Source of the DNA: an uncultured Aliivibrio sp.
Lineage (GTDB): Bacteria > Pseudomonadota > Gammaproteobacteria > Enterobacterales > Vibrionaceae
DNA length: 64,000 bases
Assembly (NCBI RefSeq): GCF_946479765.1
Contig: NZ_CAMLHO010000002.1
Location: 166,297 to 230,296 of the forward strand
Reading direction: 5' to 3'
Shown: positions 1 through 9,051 of the stretch, piece after piece
Numbering within the stretch: position 1 is the stretch's first letter
Layout of the letters: each line of letters starts with the position of its first letter
Notes under the pieces: generated by a model
What the model saw: only the letters and a program-made list of their open reading frames with translations
The model's database searches: none
Told to the model about the DNA's origin: nothing
Position numbers and translations under genes: made by a program

Positions 1-713
1 GTAAAACTCGCACGAATTGGGGCCGGATAAACTAAAACATCTTGCTCTACCGTTCGTAAAAACACCCCATTACGAGATTGAATTCGAACCCAGTATTTAC
101 CCGGTTGGATATTAATAGGAAGATTGACAGTAAAAATACCGTCAGCAGCCACTTCATCCAAGTCTTGTCCATTATCTTCAAAAGTTCCTAACACTTCTGC
201 TAATGGGCGAGCTTCTTTTACCAACTCTTTTTCATTCGCAAGGTAAGGTGTAAAAGTGACATTTAATTTTATACGGTTTAAAAAATCACGCAGTACAAGG
301 GGTTTCCCCTCTTCTAATAAACGAGCCGTGAACTTTAAACTCTCCGATTGATATAGTTTCTTTGGTAATGAATCTACATTGAGTGTTAGATTCGATAAAA
401 TTTTCACCTTATTTTTTGGTGTAATTTTACCAATCGCTTGCCAAGGACCTGGCATTGGGTTTTCTATCGAAATGATATCCATCCCACTCTCTTCATACCA
501 AGCGACGTGCTCAGGATGTTCCCAAGCATAGTATTTTGTTCCATCAGGACGAACTAACGTTACGGCTTGAGACGCTTTCTCTCTATAAACTAAAAAAGAG
601 ACTTGCTTAATCGTTGGATCAACACGAAAACGGTTATCCAACCACGACATTTCAGTACTCTTTGCCCAAGAGAACATTGGGACAAACAATACAATCATCA
701 ATAACCGTAACAT
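1..713 (-). CDS. Exported conserved protein, TIGR03503-like, truncated by window edge
   Basis: An open frame runs without a stop from the ATG at 713 to the window edge, so only about 237 N-terminal residues are seen. The first 18 residues look like a signal peptide (MLRLLMIVLFVPMFSWA then KS). The rest is soluble and beta-rich, with proline-containing phrases such as NPMPGPWQAIG and LPINIQPGKYWVRI that resemble an immunoglobulin-like periplasmic fold. A good AGGAG lies six bases before the ATG. The gene starts ten bases beyond the dnaQ stop on the same strand, so it is probably cotranscribed with dnaQ. It resembles the Vibrio/Shewanella family I know as TIGR03503, of unknown function. The family name is from memory; the export prediction is from sequence. 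Confidence 0.6.
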   Translation of the reverse strand, partial: MLRLLMIVLFVPMFSWAKSTEMSWLDNRFRVDPTIKQVSFLVYREKASQAVTLVRPDGTKYYAWEHPEHVAWYEESGMDIISIENPMPGPWQAIGKITPKNKVKILSNLTLNVDSLPKKLYQSESLKFTARLLEEGKPLVLRDFLNRIKLNVTFTPYLANEKELVKEARPLAEVLGTFEDNGQDLDEVAADGIFTVNLPINIQPGKYWVRIQSRNGVFLRTVEQDVLVYPAPIRASF

Positions 714-722
714 CTTACACTC

Positions 723-1451
723 CTAATTACGCCACAAACAGGCATCACCAACTACATCCAAACGCTTTTCATGCGCTTCTATTTCATCGGCCGTTGCACG
801 TAAAACCTTTAATCCTTTTCTCTTTATATCCAATCTTTTAATACTTTCTTCTGAAGAATCGGACTGATTTCCAGCATTAAAACTTAAACTCGTTTGCCCA
901 CCAGTCATTAACAGGTAAACATCAGCCAAGATCTCGGCATCGAGTAAAGCGCCGTGAAGAGTACGGTGTGAGTTGTCTATGCCATAGCGTTCACACAAAA
1001 TATCCAGATTATTACGCTTACCTGGGAATAGCTTTTTCGCCATCGCCAAAGTATCGGTAATTTTACAATACTGATCCGTAGTACCAATTAGCTTGTTTAA
1101 TTTACTGAACTCATAATCCATGAAGCCGACATCGAAGGGCGCATTATGAGCAACTAACTCTGCGCCTTTGATAAAATCTAAAAACTCATCATGAACATCT
1201 TTATATTCAGGCTTATCATACAAAAATTCATCAGTAATACCATGGACATCTATCGCTTCGAGATCAATTAATCGATCTGGCTTAATGTACACATGAAAGT
1301 GATTACCGGTTAATTTTCGGTTGATGATCTCTACCGCACCAATCTCAACAATACGGTGGCCTTCATAAACAGGGCCACCTGAAAAGTTCATACCTGTGGT
1401 TTCTGTATCGAGAACAATAATTCGATTCGGGGAATTGTCGCTAGTATTCAT
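723..1451 (-). CDS. dnaQ: DNA polymerase III epsilon subunit (proofreading exonuclease)
   Basis: This is the 3'-5' proofreading subunit of the replicative polymerase core; it binds the alpha subunit encoded by dnaE at 10062-13541. The DEDDh exonuclease motifs are intact: VLDTETTG (Asp15, Glu17), AHNAPFDVGF (Asp107) and HGALLDAE (His166, Asp171). At 242 residues it matches the usual length, with a C-terminal tail after about residue 185 that should contact alpha. It ends in TAG. The gene is divergent from rnhA across a gap of about 50 bases, the same dnaQ/rnhA pairing found in enterobacteria. Confidence 0.97.
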   Translation of the reverse strand: MNTSDNSPNRIIVLDTETTGMNFSGGPVYEGHRIVEIGAVEIINRKLTGNHFHVYIKPDRLIDLEAIDVHGITDEFLYDKPEYKDVHDEFLDFIKGAELVAHNAPFDVGFMDYEFSKLNKLIGTTDQYCKITDTLAMAKKLFPGKRNNLDILCERYGIDNSHRTLHGALLDAEILADVYLLMTGGQTSLSFNAGNQSDSSEESIKRLDIKRKGLKVLRATADEIEAHEKRLDVVGDACLWRN

Positions 1452-1503
1452 AGGCTCATTTGTGTCAGACTATTTCTAAATTCTTCTAATGATAACAGAG
1501 ATA

Positions 1504-1962
1504 ATGAAGCAGGTTGAAATTTTCACAGATGGTTCTTGTTTAGGGAATCCAGGTCCTGGTGGTTACGGTATTGTAATGCGCTATAAAGGCACAGAAAAAA
1601 CCTTTTCTGAGGGGTTTAATCAAACCACGAATAATCGTATGGAAATGTTAGCGGCTGTAATTGCTCTACGTAATTTAAAAGAGCCATGCTCTGTGGTGTT
1701 AACGACAGACAGCCAATACGTTCGCCAAGGGATCACTCAGTGGATCCATGGTTGGAAAAAACGCGGTTGGAAAAAAGCGGACAAAAAACCCGTGGTAAAC
1801 GCCGATCTTTGGAAACAATTAGACGCTGAAGCTGAGCGCCATACTGTCGATTGGCGCTGGGTAAAAGGTCACGCTGGGCATCGTGAAAATGAAATGTGTG
1901 ATGAATTAGCAAGAACCGCCGCAGAAAACCCGACACAAGATGATACGGGTTATCCTGGCTAA
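1504..1962 (+). CDS. rnhA: Ribonuclease HI
   Basis: RNase HI cleaves the RNA strand of RNA-DNA hybrids, removing R-loops and primer remnants. The catalytic set is present: Asp9 ([14 protein letters not shown]), Glu47, Asp69 ([10 protein letters not shown]) and Asp133, with His123 in VKGHAGH. An upstream in-frame ATG at 1489 would add five residues. I prefer the ATG at 1504 because it gives the family N-terminus [10 protein letters not shown] and 152 residues, and because an AGAG lies just upstream of it, while 1489 has no ribosome binding site. It is divergent from dnaQ and convergent with the methyltransferase gene. Confidence 0.96.
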   Translation: MKQVEIFTDGSCLGNPGPGGYGIVMRYKGTEKTFSEGFNQTTNNRMEMLAAVIALRNLKEPCSVVLTTDSQYVRQGITQWIHGWKKRGWKKADKKPVVNADLWKQLDAEAERHTVDWRWVKGHAGHRENEMCDELARTAAENPTQDDTGYPG

Positions 1963-1981
1963 TTTTATACAAAAATACTTA

Positions 1982-2725
1982 TTATTTGGAATCCGTTCGG
2001 CTTTGATGAGTTTGAGCAACAGAAATAGGGGCCAATTTCGGCTTCTTTTTCCACGCTGACTTTATTGGTCGTAATGGGTAAGTACGCTTTCTTGCCACAA
2101 TAAAATAAATACCACTAATCGGCTTAACTGAGTCCCCACCTAAGTTTTCAAACCATGTCCATATCGTTCGATAGCGAGTCAAAGGGGCTAACGCAAAGCA
2201 ATCACTGTACACCACTTCAAAATTCAACACACTCAACCAATCTTTAATTCGATGAGGAGTAAACATCCGCCCACTCCAAGGTAAATTATTCTTTCTCCAT
2301 GGAAATAAACTCGCAATTCCCATCGCACTCATTGGATTAAAGCCTGTTAAAATAATATAACCATCATTGATAAGCACCCGATCAACTTCCCTTAATAATT
2401 GATGGGGATCTGATGAATAATCAAGCTGATGAGAAAGCACACAAGCATCAATACTCTTTTCCAAAAACGGCAGTTTAGGTAACTCTGACATAATATTTCT
2501 TAATGAACTTTTGTTATCTAGGTTCACTTGGTGTTTAATATTACAAAAGCGACTATCAAGCTCAGCACTTAGCCCGCCAATTTTAAGCATATGGTAACCA
2601 AACAGTTTAGGGCACCATTCATCTAGGCGAGACTGAATTAGCTCACCTATCCACTCTCCATGAGGGATATCTGACCATGAATGCGGTTTTTCAATTTTTT
2701 TATCAAGCAGTGCTGGCTTAATCAA
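1982..2725 (-). CDS. SAM-dependent methyltransferase-fold protein, YafS-like
   Basis: A 247-residue cytosolic protein of the class I methyltransferase type. In the middle, SIDACVLSHQLDYSSDPHQL and then LLREVDRVLINDGYIILTGFNP match the acidic loop and post-motif regions of UbiE/BioC-like enzymes. The early glycine motif is degenerate (MLKIGGLSAELDSRF), so SAM binding is likely but not certain. The N-terminus carries a tryptophan-rich segment and the C-terminus a basic tail. It lies between gloB and rnhA, the position of yafS in Escherichia coli, which supports orthology. The substrate is unknown. It is divergent from gloB, with starts about 50 bases apart. Confidence 0.8.
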   Translation of the reverse strand: MIKPALLDKKIEKPHSWSDIPHGEWIGELIQSRLDEWCPKLFGYHMLKIGGLSAELDSRFCNIKHQVNLDNKSSLRNIMSELPKLPFLEKSIDACVLSHQLDYSSDPHQLLREVDRVLINDGYIILTGFNPMSAMGIASLFPWRKNNLPWSGRMFTPHRIKDWLSVLNFEVVYSDCFALAPLTRYRTIWTWFENLGGDSVKPISGIYFIVARKRTYPLRPIKSAWKKKPKLAPISVAQTHQSRTDSK

Positions 2726-2773
2726 TGTCGTTACCTATAACTATTTATGACACAAAATTTGGAGATAAGTTTA

Positions 2774-3532
2774 ATGTTATCAATAAAAAGCATACCTGCA
2801 TTTAATGATAATTACATTTGGCTAATTCACAACAATGATAATCATTGTGTTGTGGTTGACCCAGGTGATGCAGCCCCTGTATTAGCATGCATTAAAGAGC
2901 ATGGTTTCATTTTAGATGCTATTTTGATTACTCACCACCATCATGACCATATTGGTGGCGTACCTGAGCTTGTACACCAGTTTCCTCATATTAATGTGGT
3001 TGGCCCAGAAAATGAACCAATTCCGACCTTAACTCACCCCGTTCGTGATGGTGATTTTGTCGAGTTGTTTGATGAAAAATTCATGGTATTAGGCGTAGAA
3101 GGTCATACTAAAGGTCATATTGCTTATGTGGGCGATGAAAAACTGTTTTGTGGTGACACTCTATTCTCTGCGGGTTGTGGTCGTTTGTTTGAAGGCACCG
3201 CTGAACAAATGTTTCACTCACTGCAAAAATTAGCGGCTCTGCCTGATGAAACCGAAGTGTACTGTGCTCATGAGTATACTGCCTCAAACTTGGCATTTGC
3301 CCTCGCGGTAGAACCTGACAACGATTACTTACAGCAATATCGTGAAAAAGTATTACGTCTTCGTGCTAATGGTAAATCAACCATCCCATCAACAATGCAA
3401 CGTGAAAAACTAATCAATCCATTTCTAAGAACCAATGAACCGACAGTGAAACATGCAGTTACTAGTAAAGTTTTCGACAATACAGAAGTTGAGACCTTTG
3501 CCGCATTAAGAAGATGGAAAGATGAGTTTTAA
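2774..3532 (+). CDS. gloB: Hydroxyacylglutathione hydrolase (glyoxalase II)
   Basis: Glyoxalase II hydrolyses S-D-lactoylglutathione to D-lactate and glutathione, the second step of methylglyoxal detoxification. It has the metallo-beta-lactamase metal motif THHHHDH (His54, His56, Asp58, His59), then [26 protein letters not shown] and [10 protein letters not shown], all typical of the binuclear centre and substrate site. An in-frame ATG at 2747 exists, but the ATG at 2774 has GGAG nine bases upstream and gives 252 residues, the family norm, starting [10 protein letters not shown]. The mltD gene follows after a spacer that contains a strong palindrome. Confidence 0.96.
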   Translation: MLSIKSIPAFNDNYIWLIHNNDNHCVVVDPGDAAPVLACIKEHGFILDAILITHHHHDHIGGVPELVHQFPHINVVGPENEPIPTLTHPVRDGDFVELFDEKFMVLGVEGHTKGHIAYVGDEKLFCGDTLFSAGCGRLFEGTAEQMFHSLQKLAALPDETEVYCAHEYTASNLAFALAVEPDNDYLQQYREKVLRLRANGKSTIPSTMQREKLINPFLRTNEPTVKHAVTSKVFDNTEVETFAALRRWKDEF

Positions 3533-3592
3533 GTAGGAAACTTGTTTGAAGTGTGGTTGCACAGTATTATCCGTCTCCAAATAAAAAATATA

Positions 3593-3625
3593 ATGCTAAC
3601 CTCTAAATTAAAATGAGGTTAGCAT
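3593..3625. repeat. 11-bp perfect inverted repeat upstream of mltD
   Basis: ATGCTAACCTC at 3593-3603 and its exact complement at 3615-3625 enclose an 11-base AT loop. A TATAAT hexamer at 3589-3594 runs into the left arm. No T-run follows on the plus strand, so it is a poor gloB terminator. On the minus strand the hairpin is followed by TATATTTTTT. It could be an operator over the mltD promoter, an mRNA hairpin, or a terminator for antisense transcription. Confidence 0.6.
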
Positions 3626-3648
3626 AAAAATACTGAAGGCAATACACA

Positions 3649-5217
3649 ATGAAACTGAAATTCCATTGGATTGGATTAGCGCTATTAGCAGGCTGCCAAA
3701 CCGCACCTCCTACAGAAAATACTCAGCCAGAAACCTCGCTTTCAGGGAAAACCCCAACGGTAATTACACCTTCAAAGACGGACACTACACTCACTGAAGT
3801 GACGCCTATTGAAAAACCAGCACTGACCCCTCAAGAGCAAGAGGACGTATGGCAGCGTATTGCTATGCAATTAGATATGCCTATTCCTGATCATGAATCT
3901 GTCGATTATTATCGTAACTGGTATATCAAACACCCGAGTCATTTACGTACTGTCGCAAAACGAGCACAACCTTTTCTGTATATGATCACGGTCGAAATAG
4001 AAAAACGTGGTTTACCAATGGAGTTAGTCCTTCTTCCTGTGGTTGAAAGTGCTTTTGACCCATTTGCCTACTCACACGGCAGTGCTGCTGGTTTATGGCA
4101 ATTTGTTCCAGGTACGGCTGATCGCTTTAAATTAGAGCGCAATTGGTGGTATGACGGTCGTCGTGATGTACCAGCAGCAACCACTGCTGCCTTAGATTAC
4201 ATGGAATACTTTGACCGTCGCTTTGATGGTAACTGGCAACAATCTATTGCCTCTTACAACAGCGGTGCAGGTCGAGTATCAAGAGCCATCACTAAGAATA
4301 AAAAATTGGGTAAACCAACGGATTTCTTCTCATTAGATTTACCAAAAGAAACCAGCGGCTATGTACCTAAGCTGCTTGCTCTTGCTGATATCATAAAAAA
4401 CCATGAAAAATACGGTGTAGAACTTCCACCCATTCCAAATAAACCAGTGCTTGAAATGGTTAACCCTAAGCAACAATTAGATCTTGCGATTGCCGCTGAA
4501 TTTGCAGGCATTTCAATTACTGAACTGCAAAGTTATAACCCCGCTTATAATCAATGGGCCACCTCTCCAGACGGACCTTATCATCTGTTATTACCGATTG
4601 AAAACGTAGCGCAATTTAATGCTAACTTAAAGAAAAATGGCGATAAAACCATGCAGGTCGTACGTTACAAAGTACAACCCGGAGATACCATTAGTCAGTT
4701 AGCAGTAAAACATAACACGACAACCAATATCATCGAGCAAACGAATAATTTAAATGGTTCTAGTATTCGTGTTGGACAATACTTATTAATTCCAACCGCC
4801 TCTCAGGGCAATAAAACCTATGCGCTAAGTGCCCCACAACGTTTGAAAAAGACTCAAGCTAAAGCCAAAGGAAAATATAAGCTATCTCATACAGTGAAAG
4901 ACGGGGAAAGTTTGTGGAGCATTGCTCGTGACAATTCAATTTCATACCGTGATTTAGCAAAATGGAATGGCATGGCACCAAAAGATTCATTACGCATAGG
5001 ACAAAACCTAGTAATTTGGAAGAACAGCTCAGATGGTGCAATCATCCGAACGGTACATTATCAAATCAGACAAGGTGATAACCTAAGCTCTATCGCACAG
5101 AAATTTAGTGTCTCTGTGACAGATATTATGAAATGGAATAACATCGAACGCGGCTCTTACATTAAGCCAGGACAAAAATTAAAACTTTACGTTGATGTTA
5201 CTAAGGTAAACGTATGA
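3649..5217 (+). CDS. mltD: Membrane-bound lytic murein transglycosylase D with three LysM domains
   Basis: This lipoprotein cleaves peptidoglycan between MurNAc and GlcNAc, forming 1,6-anhydro ends during wall turnover. The N-terminus is a lipoprotein signal with lipobox LLAGC, lipidated at Cys16. The SLT domain spans about residues 100-260: the catalytic Glu is probably Glu133 in LLPVVESAFDPFA, followed by GLWQFVPGTA and the SYNSGAGRV motif. Three LysM peptidoglycan-binding repeats follow at about 338-382, 413-456 and 469-514. At 522 residues it is longer than two-LysM forms. Its stop overlaps the start of the next membrane-protein gene (ATGA), so the two are translationally coupled. It follows gloB, as in Escherichia coli. 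Confidence 0.95.
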   Translation: MKLKFHWIGLALLAGCQTAPPTENTQPETSLSGKTPTVITPSKTDTTLTEVTPIEKPALTPQEQEDVWQRIAMQLDMPIPDHESVDYYRNWYIKHPSHLRTVAKRAQPFLYMITVEIEKRGLPMELVLLPVVESAFDPFAYSHGSAAGLWQFVPGTADRFKLERNWWYDGRRDVPAATTAALDYMEYFDRRFDGNWQQSIASYNSGAGRVSRAITKNKKLGKPTDFFSLDLPKETSGYVPKLLALADIIKNHEKYGVELPPIPNKPVLEMVNPKQQLDLAIAAEFAGISITELQSYNPAYNQWATSPDGPYHLLLPIENVAQFNANLKKNGDKTMQVVRYKVQPGDTISQLAVKHNTTTNIIEQTNNLNGSSIRVGQYLLIPTASQGNKTYALSAPQRLKKTQAKAKGKYKLSHTVKDGESLWSIARDNSISYRDLAKWNGMAPKDSLRIGQNLVIWKNSSDGAIIRTVHYQIRQGDNLSSIAQKFSVSVTDIMKWNNIERGSYIKPGQKLKLYVDVTKVNV

Positions 5218-5906
5218 CACCTTCTTCAAATCCACTAATTTTATTGGTCGATATTTTTCGCTCTCCCGCAGACTGTTTCGCTGCGTTATATGAACGTGGC
5301 AAATGGGCTTGGTTGCCTTATATTTTACTGATCTTCGCACCATTTATGTTCTGGGGAACCTATTTTGACCTCGTCAATTTTGAATGGGTAACCACGAACT
5401 TAACCGCTCAAATAGAAAATGTTGGCGGCCAAGTTCAAGGCGAATGGTTAACGAAAGAAATTTTGTTAGCGGGTGAAGTGATTAATGATGTAATGGGACG
5501 AACAGCGTCAATTCTATTGCTTGCGCTATGGTTTAAATTGGCCACAAAACAAAGCAAATATCAACACAGCTACCTTAAATGGGTCGCTGCTAGCACTATA
5601 GTCATGTTTCCAGCGTTAATTGGTGATCTTGCAAGCTATGCAAGTCTTTTACTGAATCACGCTAATATCATGCCTTACGCTGCGGATTTAAACAGTCTAA
5701 ATGGTTTAATCAAACTACCTATGACAAATCACTGGTCTGCGTATGCAAGTTCTTTCCCGCTACTTATGCCATGGTATATAGCTCTAAGCTATGCGGCACT
5801 AGGAGCATGGACAGATTTAGATCGATCTAAAGCATTAATAATAGCAATCCTTCCTTGGGTTACTTGCTTTACCTTGTGGGGCTCTATTACTGCATTTTCA
5901 GGCTAA
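5214..5906 (+). CDS. Yip1-family inner-membrane protein
   Basis: A 230-residue polytopic membrane protein with about five hydrophobic helices, at roughly residues 32-50, 98-110, 125-150, 183-200 and 208-225. The N-terminus LVDIFRSPADCFAALYERG, followed by a helix rich in Trp and Pro, is characteristic of bacterial Yip1-domain proteins. The role is unknown. It starts within the mltD stop codon (ATGA overlap), so it is probably made together with MltD. Its 3' end overlaps the oppositely oriented next gene by 20 bases. Confidence 0.75.
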   Translation: MTPSSNPLILLVDIFRSPADCFAALYERGKWAWLPYILLIFAPFMFWGTYFDLVNFEWVTTNLTAQIENVGGQVQGEWLTKEILLAGEVINDVMGRTASILLLALWFKLATKQSKYQHSYLKWVAASTIVMFPALIGDLASYASLLLNHANIMPYAADLNSLNGLIKLPMTNHWSAYASSFPLLMPWYIALSYAALGAWTDLDRSKALIIAILPWVTCFTLWGSITAFSG

Positions 5907-6753
5907 AACTTACCTGCAGTGGATTATGATCAGAAGCGTTACTCTTGATTGAGTGCGCTTCTTTTACTTCTAGTCCACGATAAAAAATATGGTCTAACGG
6001 TAAACCGGTAATAAAGCGCATTCTTTCATCTGGTGTAAATACCACTTCTTGTAAATTCAACAACTGCACTTGTTTTGTTAATTCAGTTAAACGAGCATCA
6101 CTCCAAGAATTAAAGTCTCCAGCAACAATTAAAGGACCTTTATGTCCATCCACTTCTTTAGAAAGCCCTTCAATTTGATTTTTATAATCTTCGGTTCCTA
6201 ACGTAAAGTTAATCGCGTGAATATTTATTACCATCAGGGTTTCACCATTTGACAGTCTATATTCAGACAAAAGCGCCGATTTAGGTAAGCGAAGCCAAGG
6301 CTCTATGGCGGTATGCGCACATACTTTGGTCGCTGGCACTTTTGCTAACGTTAATACCCCTGCGCTCGTATCAAAAATATCAAATGCACGAACTAGCTCT
6401 GCTGAATACGATTTATCAATGACAAATTGCTTTAGTTCCGGCATTAAACTGGCTTCTTGTAATAACACCAAGTCTGATTGAACTGATAATTTATTTAGTG
6501 CTGTTTTCCAATTATCTTCTTGCTGTTTATAAATATTCCACACCAATACATTAAATTGACCATCACGATCAATTGGGGCAGAAACATCAAACTGAGCGCA
6601 GCCTGATTTATATTGAAGAGGCGTTTGTGAGGAGATATTAGAAAGCTCTATAAACTCAGGCTCTACTGGCACTGTGAAAATAATAGACTTTGCTGCTAAT
6701 GTTAAACCAACAATAACTGCGGCACATGATAATAAGAGTATTTTCTTTTTCAT
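5887..6753 (-). CDS. Endonuclease/exonuclease/phosphatase-fold protein, YafD-like, exported or membrane-anchored
   Basis: Residues from about 60 onward carry the EEP (DNase I-like) fold: NVLVWNIYKQQ, LVLLQEASL with the metal-binding Glu, LIVAGDFNSWSD, and the terminal SNASDHNPLQVSFS with the Asp-His pair. The N-terminus (MKKKILLLSCAAVIVGLTLA) is a signal or anchor helix, so catalysis would be periplasmic. It resembles Escherichia coli YafD; the substrate is unknown. An in-frame TTG at 6759 exists, but the ATG at 6753 gives a normal signal sequence (288 residues). No good ribosome binding site is visible, and the T-tract of the glnB terminator reaches to within a few bases of the start. Confidence 0.82.
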   Translation of the reverse strand: MKKKILLLSCAAVIVGLTLAAKSIIFTVPVEPEFIELSNISSQTPLQYKSGCAQFDVSAPIDRDGQFNVLVWNIYKQQEDNWKTALNKLSVQSDLVLLQEASLMPELKQFVIDKSYSAELVRAFDIFDTSAGVLTLAKVPATKVCAHTAIEPWLRLPKSALLSEYRLSNGETLMVINIHAINFTLGTEDYKNQIEGLSKEVDGHKGPLIVAGDFNSWSDARLTELTKQVQLLNLQEVVFTPDERMRFITGLPLDHIFYRGLEVKEAHSIKSNASDHNPLQVSFSLKMQ

Positions 6754-6756
6754 AAA

Positions 6757-6783
6757 CAAAAAAGGAGTGAATAATCACTCCTT
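6757..6783 (-). terminator. Intrinsic terminator downstream of glnB
   Basis: A perfect 9-bp stem (AAGGAGTGA with TCACTCCTT, 6762-6770 and 6775-6783) with a 4-base loop is followed on the minus strand by a T-run. It ends only a few bases before the ATG of the YafD-like gene at 6753. Confidence 0.85.
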
Positions 6784-6842
6784 CCTTAAATAGTAATAAT
6801 GCTAACTAGACTAGCAGATACTTTTGACCATTGAAATTACGA

Positions 6843-7190
<348 letters not shown>

Positions 7191-7273
7191 TTAACATTCG
7201 TATTTAATATCCGTCTATTATCGTTGAGCTACAGCGAACATACAACCTAGGAATAGCGTTACTTAATTTAAGG

Positions 7274-7585
7274 TTACTTCATTGTCGAATAATAAGCGGC
7301 TAAATTCGCCATATCTGCATCATTCAACATTGTTGCCATTGGTTGCATTACTGCTGCATTACCGCCATTACGTTGTTTGTTTTTATAGGCTTTTAATGAT
7401 GATTCGATATATTGAGCATTTTGTCCTTTGAGGTTTGGATAGCCCGGAATAACAGCAATCCCATTCGCTCCATGACAAGAGGCACAAATAGCAGATTTTG
7501 CTTGTCCAGCCGCAGCATCACCCGCTGCAAATGTTGGCGCAGAAGCCATTAATGCAATGATTGTTAGTCCTATTGTTTTTTTCAT
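7274..7585 (-). CDS. Periplasmic cytochrome c (class I, c553/c5-like)
   Basis: A small exported monoheme cytochrome. A signal peptide ([20 protein letters not shown]) precedes a mature domain of about 83 residues with heme motif CASCH (Cys34, Cys37, His38). Met80 or Met83 in [11 protein letters not shown] should be the distal ligand. [15 protein letters not shown] is typical of small soluble electron carriers of Vibrio and Pseudomonas. It probably shuttles electrons to a terminal oxidase or peroxidase in the periplasm; the partner cannot be told from this locus. It lies between tilS and glnB on the same strand. Confidence 0.88.
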   Translation of the reverse strand: MKKTIGLTIIALMASAPTFAAGDAAAGQAKSAICASCHGANGIAVIPGYPNLKGQNAQYIESSLKAYKNKQRNGGNAAVMQPMATMLNDADMANLAAYYSTMK

Positions 7586-7637
7586 AATATTGCTCCATTT
7601 ATATTTTCAATCATTTTGACAAATTCATACTAAATGT

Positions 7638-8978
7638 CTATTTCAAGCCTAATTTCTTCCAGATCAGCTCACACTCTTGGCCTGAAAATGCTTTACATAC
7701 AAACAACCCAGCAACGGCAGCAAGTTCTTCATTATAAAAAATTAAAGGCAATCGAGATCTCTGCCAACTAGGGATCCCATGCTCTTGATACAGTTTTTTC
7801 ATTTTACGGCTGTGTTCACGAGTTTCTGGATGAGGCGATAATCCCTGAACATTAAAGCGAACTTCAACTTTCTCCGTTTCTAAAGGCGCTCTCAAGAAAA
7901 ATCGTAACTCAAACACATCATCATGAATTATCTCTTTAGCTTTCTGATTCAACATCAATAACCCAAGACCATCTGGTAATTCAAGAGACTGCTGTAATTC
8001 ACCCTTCCAAGACGAAAGATCGTCATACTGAGGCAAGCAATATAAATACCCTTGAAAGCGCCTTAACTGAATTAGACCTAATGCTAAAGAAGGATTTGCA
8101 TCTTTCTTGGCTTTTGCCACTTCAGTCCACAATATTTTTAATTGAACCTGACTTGGTAGCGGTATCGAGAACTGCTTTAACCATAAACGCAATAGCATAT
8201 TACGCGATAATTCAGACTCATTATCTAATTTGGAAACAGAAATCCCTTGATAGGTATCTTGAAACTCAATAAGTTTAGGTTGCAGTAACTCCGTTAATAA
8301 GCTCTCTTGTTCAGCACACAATTGTGCACTGCGTGATACCGCAGACGCAAAGCTTGGCCAACGAGTGACCAAATTAGGTACAACTTCATGGCGTAAAAAG
8401 TTTCGATCAAAGCGAGTATCTTTATTGCTTTCATCTTCTACCCACTCAAGTCTATTTTTCTGCGCATATCGCTCAATATCAGAACGAGGCTGGTTCAATA
8501 ACGGACGACATTTATACCCTTTAAATAGCGGAATAATCGACGGCATTGACGATAACCCCGCCGGACCACTGCCTCTTTTAAGTGCGAGAAAAAAGGTTTC
8601 GACTTGATCATCTTGATGCTGACCCGTTAGCAATAAACTGTTACTTTGCAAGTGTCTTTCTAATACTTGATAGCGCGCTTTTCTTGCAACTTCTTCTAAG
8701 CTATCTTGAGCACTAACCGTTAGTTGCACTCGTTCAATATAAAGCTTAATAGATAAACCATCACAATGTGCTTGGCACACCTCCTCCCACTCAAATGCAT
8801 GCTGGCTTAGTCCATGATTTACATGAACAGCAATGCACTCCAAGTGCCTTTCTTTAGCATAAATTGAAGCAAGACGAAGCAGAACCATAGAATCCATACC
8901 ACCACTTAACGCGACAACCAAGTGTGGTTTAGATACAGGGTAAAAATCCAGTTGAGATGAGAATTGAGAATAAAGCAT
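7638..8978 (-). CDS. tilS: tRNA(Ile)-lysidine synthetase
   Basis: TilS attaches lysine to C34 of the CAU-anticodon tRNA-Ile, converting it from methionine to isoleucine decoding; it is essential. The N-terminal PP-loop VVALSGGMDSMVLL (residues 22-34) binds ATP. HVNHGLSQHAFEWE and TGQHQDDQVETFFLALKRGSG follow, then the TilS substrate-binding and C-terminal domains (446 residues). An in-frame TTG at 8984 adds two residues; I take the ATG at 8978. It follows accA but is separated from it by an intrinsic terminator, so it may have its own promoter or depend on readthrough. Confidence 0.95.
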   Translation of the reverse strand: MLYSQFSSQLDFYPVSKPHLVVALSGGMDSMVLLRLASIYAKERHLECIAVHVNHGLSQHAFEWEEVCQAHCDGLSIKLYIERVQLTVSAQDSLEEVARKARYQVLERHLQSNSLLLTGQHQDDQVETFFLALKRGSGPAGLSSMPSIIPLFKGYKCRPLLNQPRSDIERYAQKNRLEWVEDESNKDTRFDRNFLRHEVVPNLVTRWPSFASAVSRSAQLCAEQESLLTELLQPKLIEFQDTYQGISVSKLDNESELSRNMLLRLWLKQFSIPLPSQVQLKILWTEVAKAKKDANPSLALGLIQLRRFQGYLYCLPQYDDLSSWKGELQQSLELPDGLGLLMLNQKAKEIIHDDVFELRFFLRAPLETEKVEVRFNVQGLSPHPETREHSRKMKKLYQEHGIPSWQRSRLPLIFYNEELAAVAGLFVCKAFSGQECELIWKKLGLK

Positions 8979-8997
8979 AAACAAGATGTCCAGATAA

Positions 8998-9025
8998 TAA
9001 AAAAGCGAGCACTTAGGCTCGCTTT
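8998..9025 (-). terminator. Intrinsic terminator after accA
   Basis: The stem AAAGCGAGC / GCTCGCTTT (9002-9010 with 9017-9025) has a 6-base loop and a T-run on the minus strand. It separates the large minus-strand cluster from tilS. Confidence 0.88.
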
Positions 9026-9051
9026 CACTTTACTCTATCTGACAGAAATTA

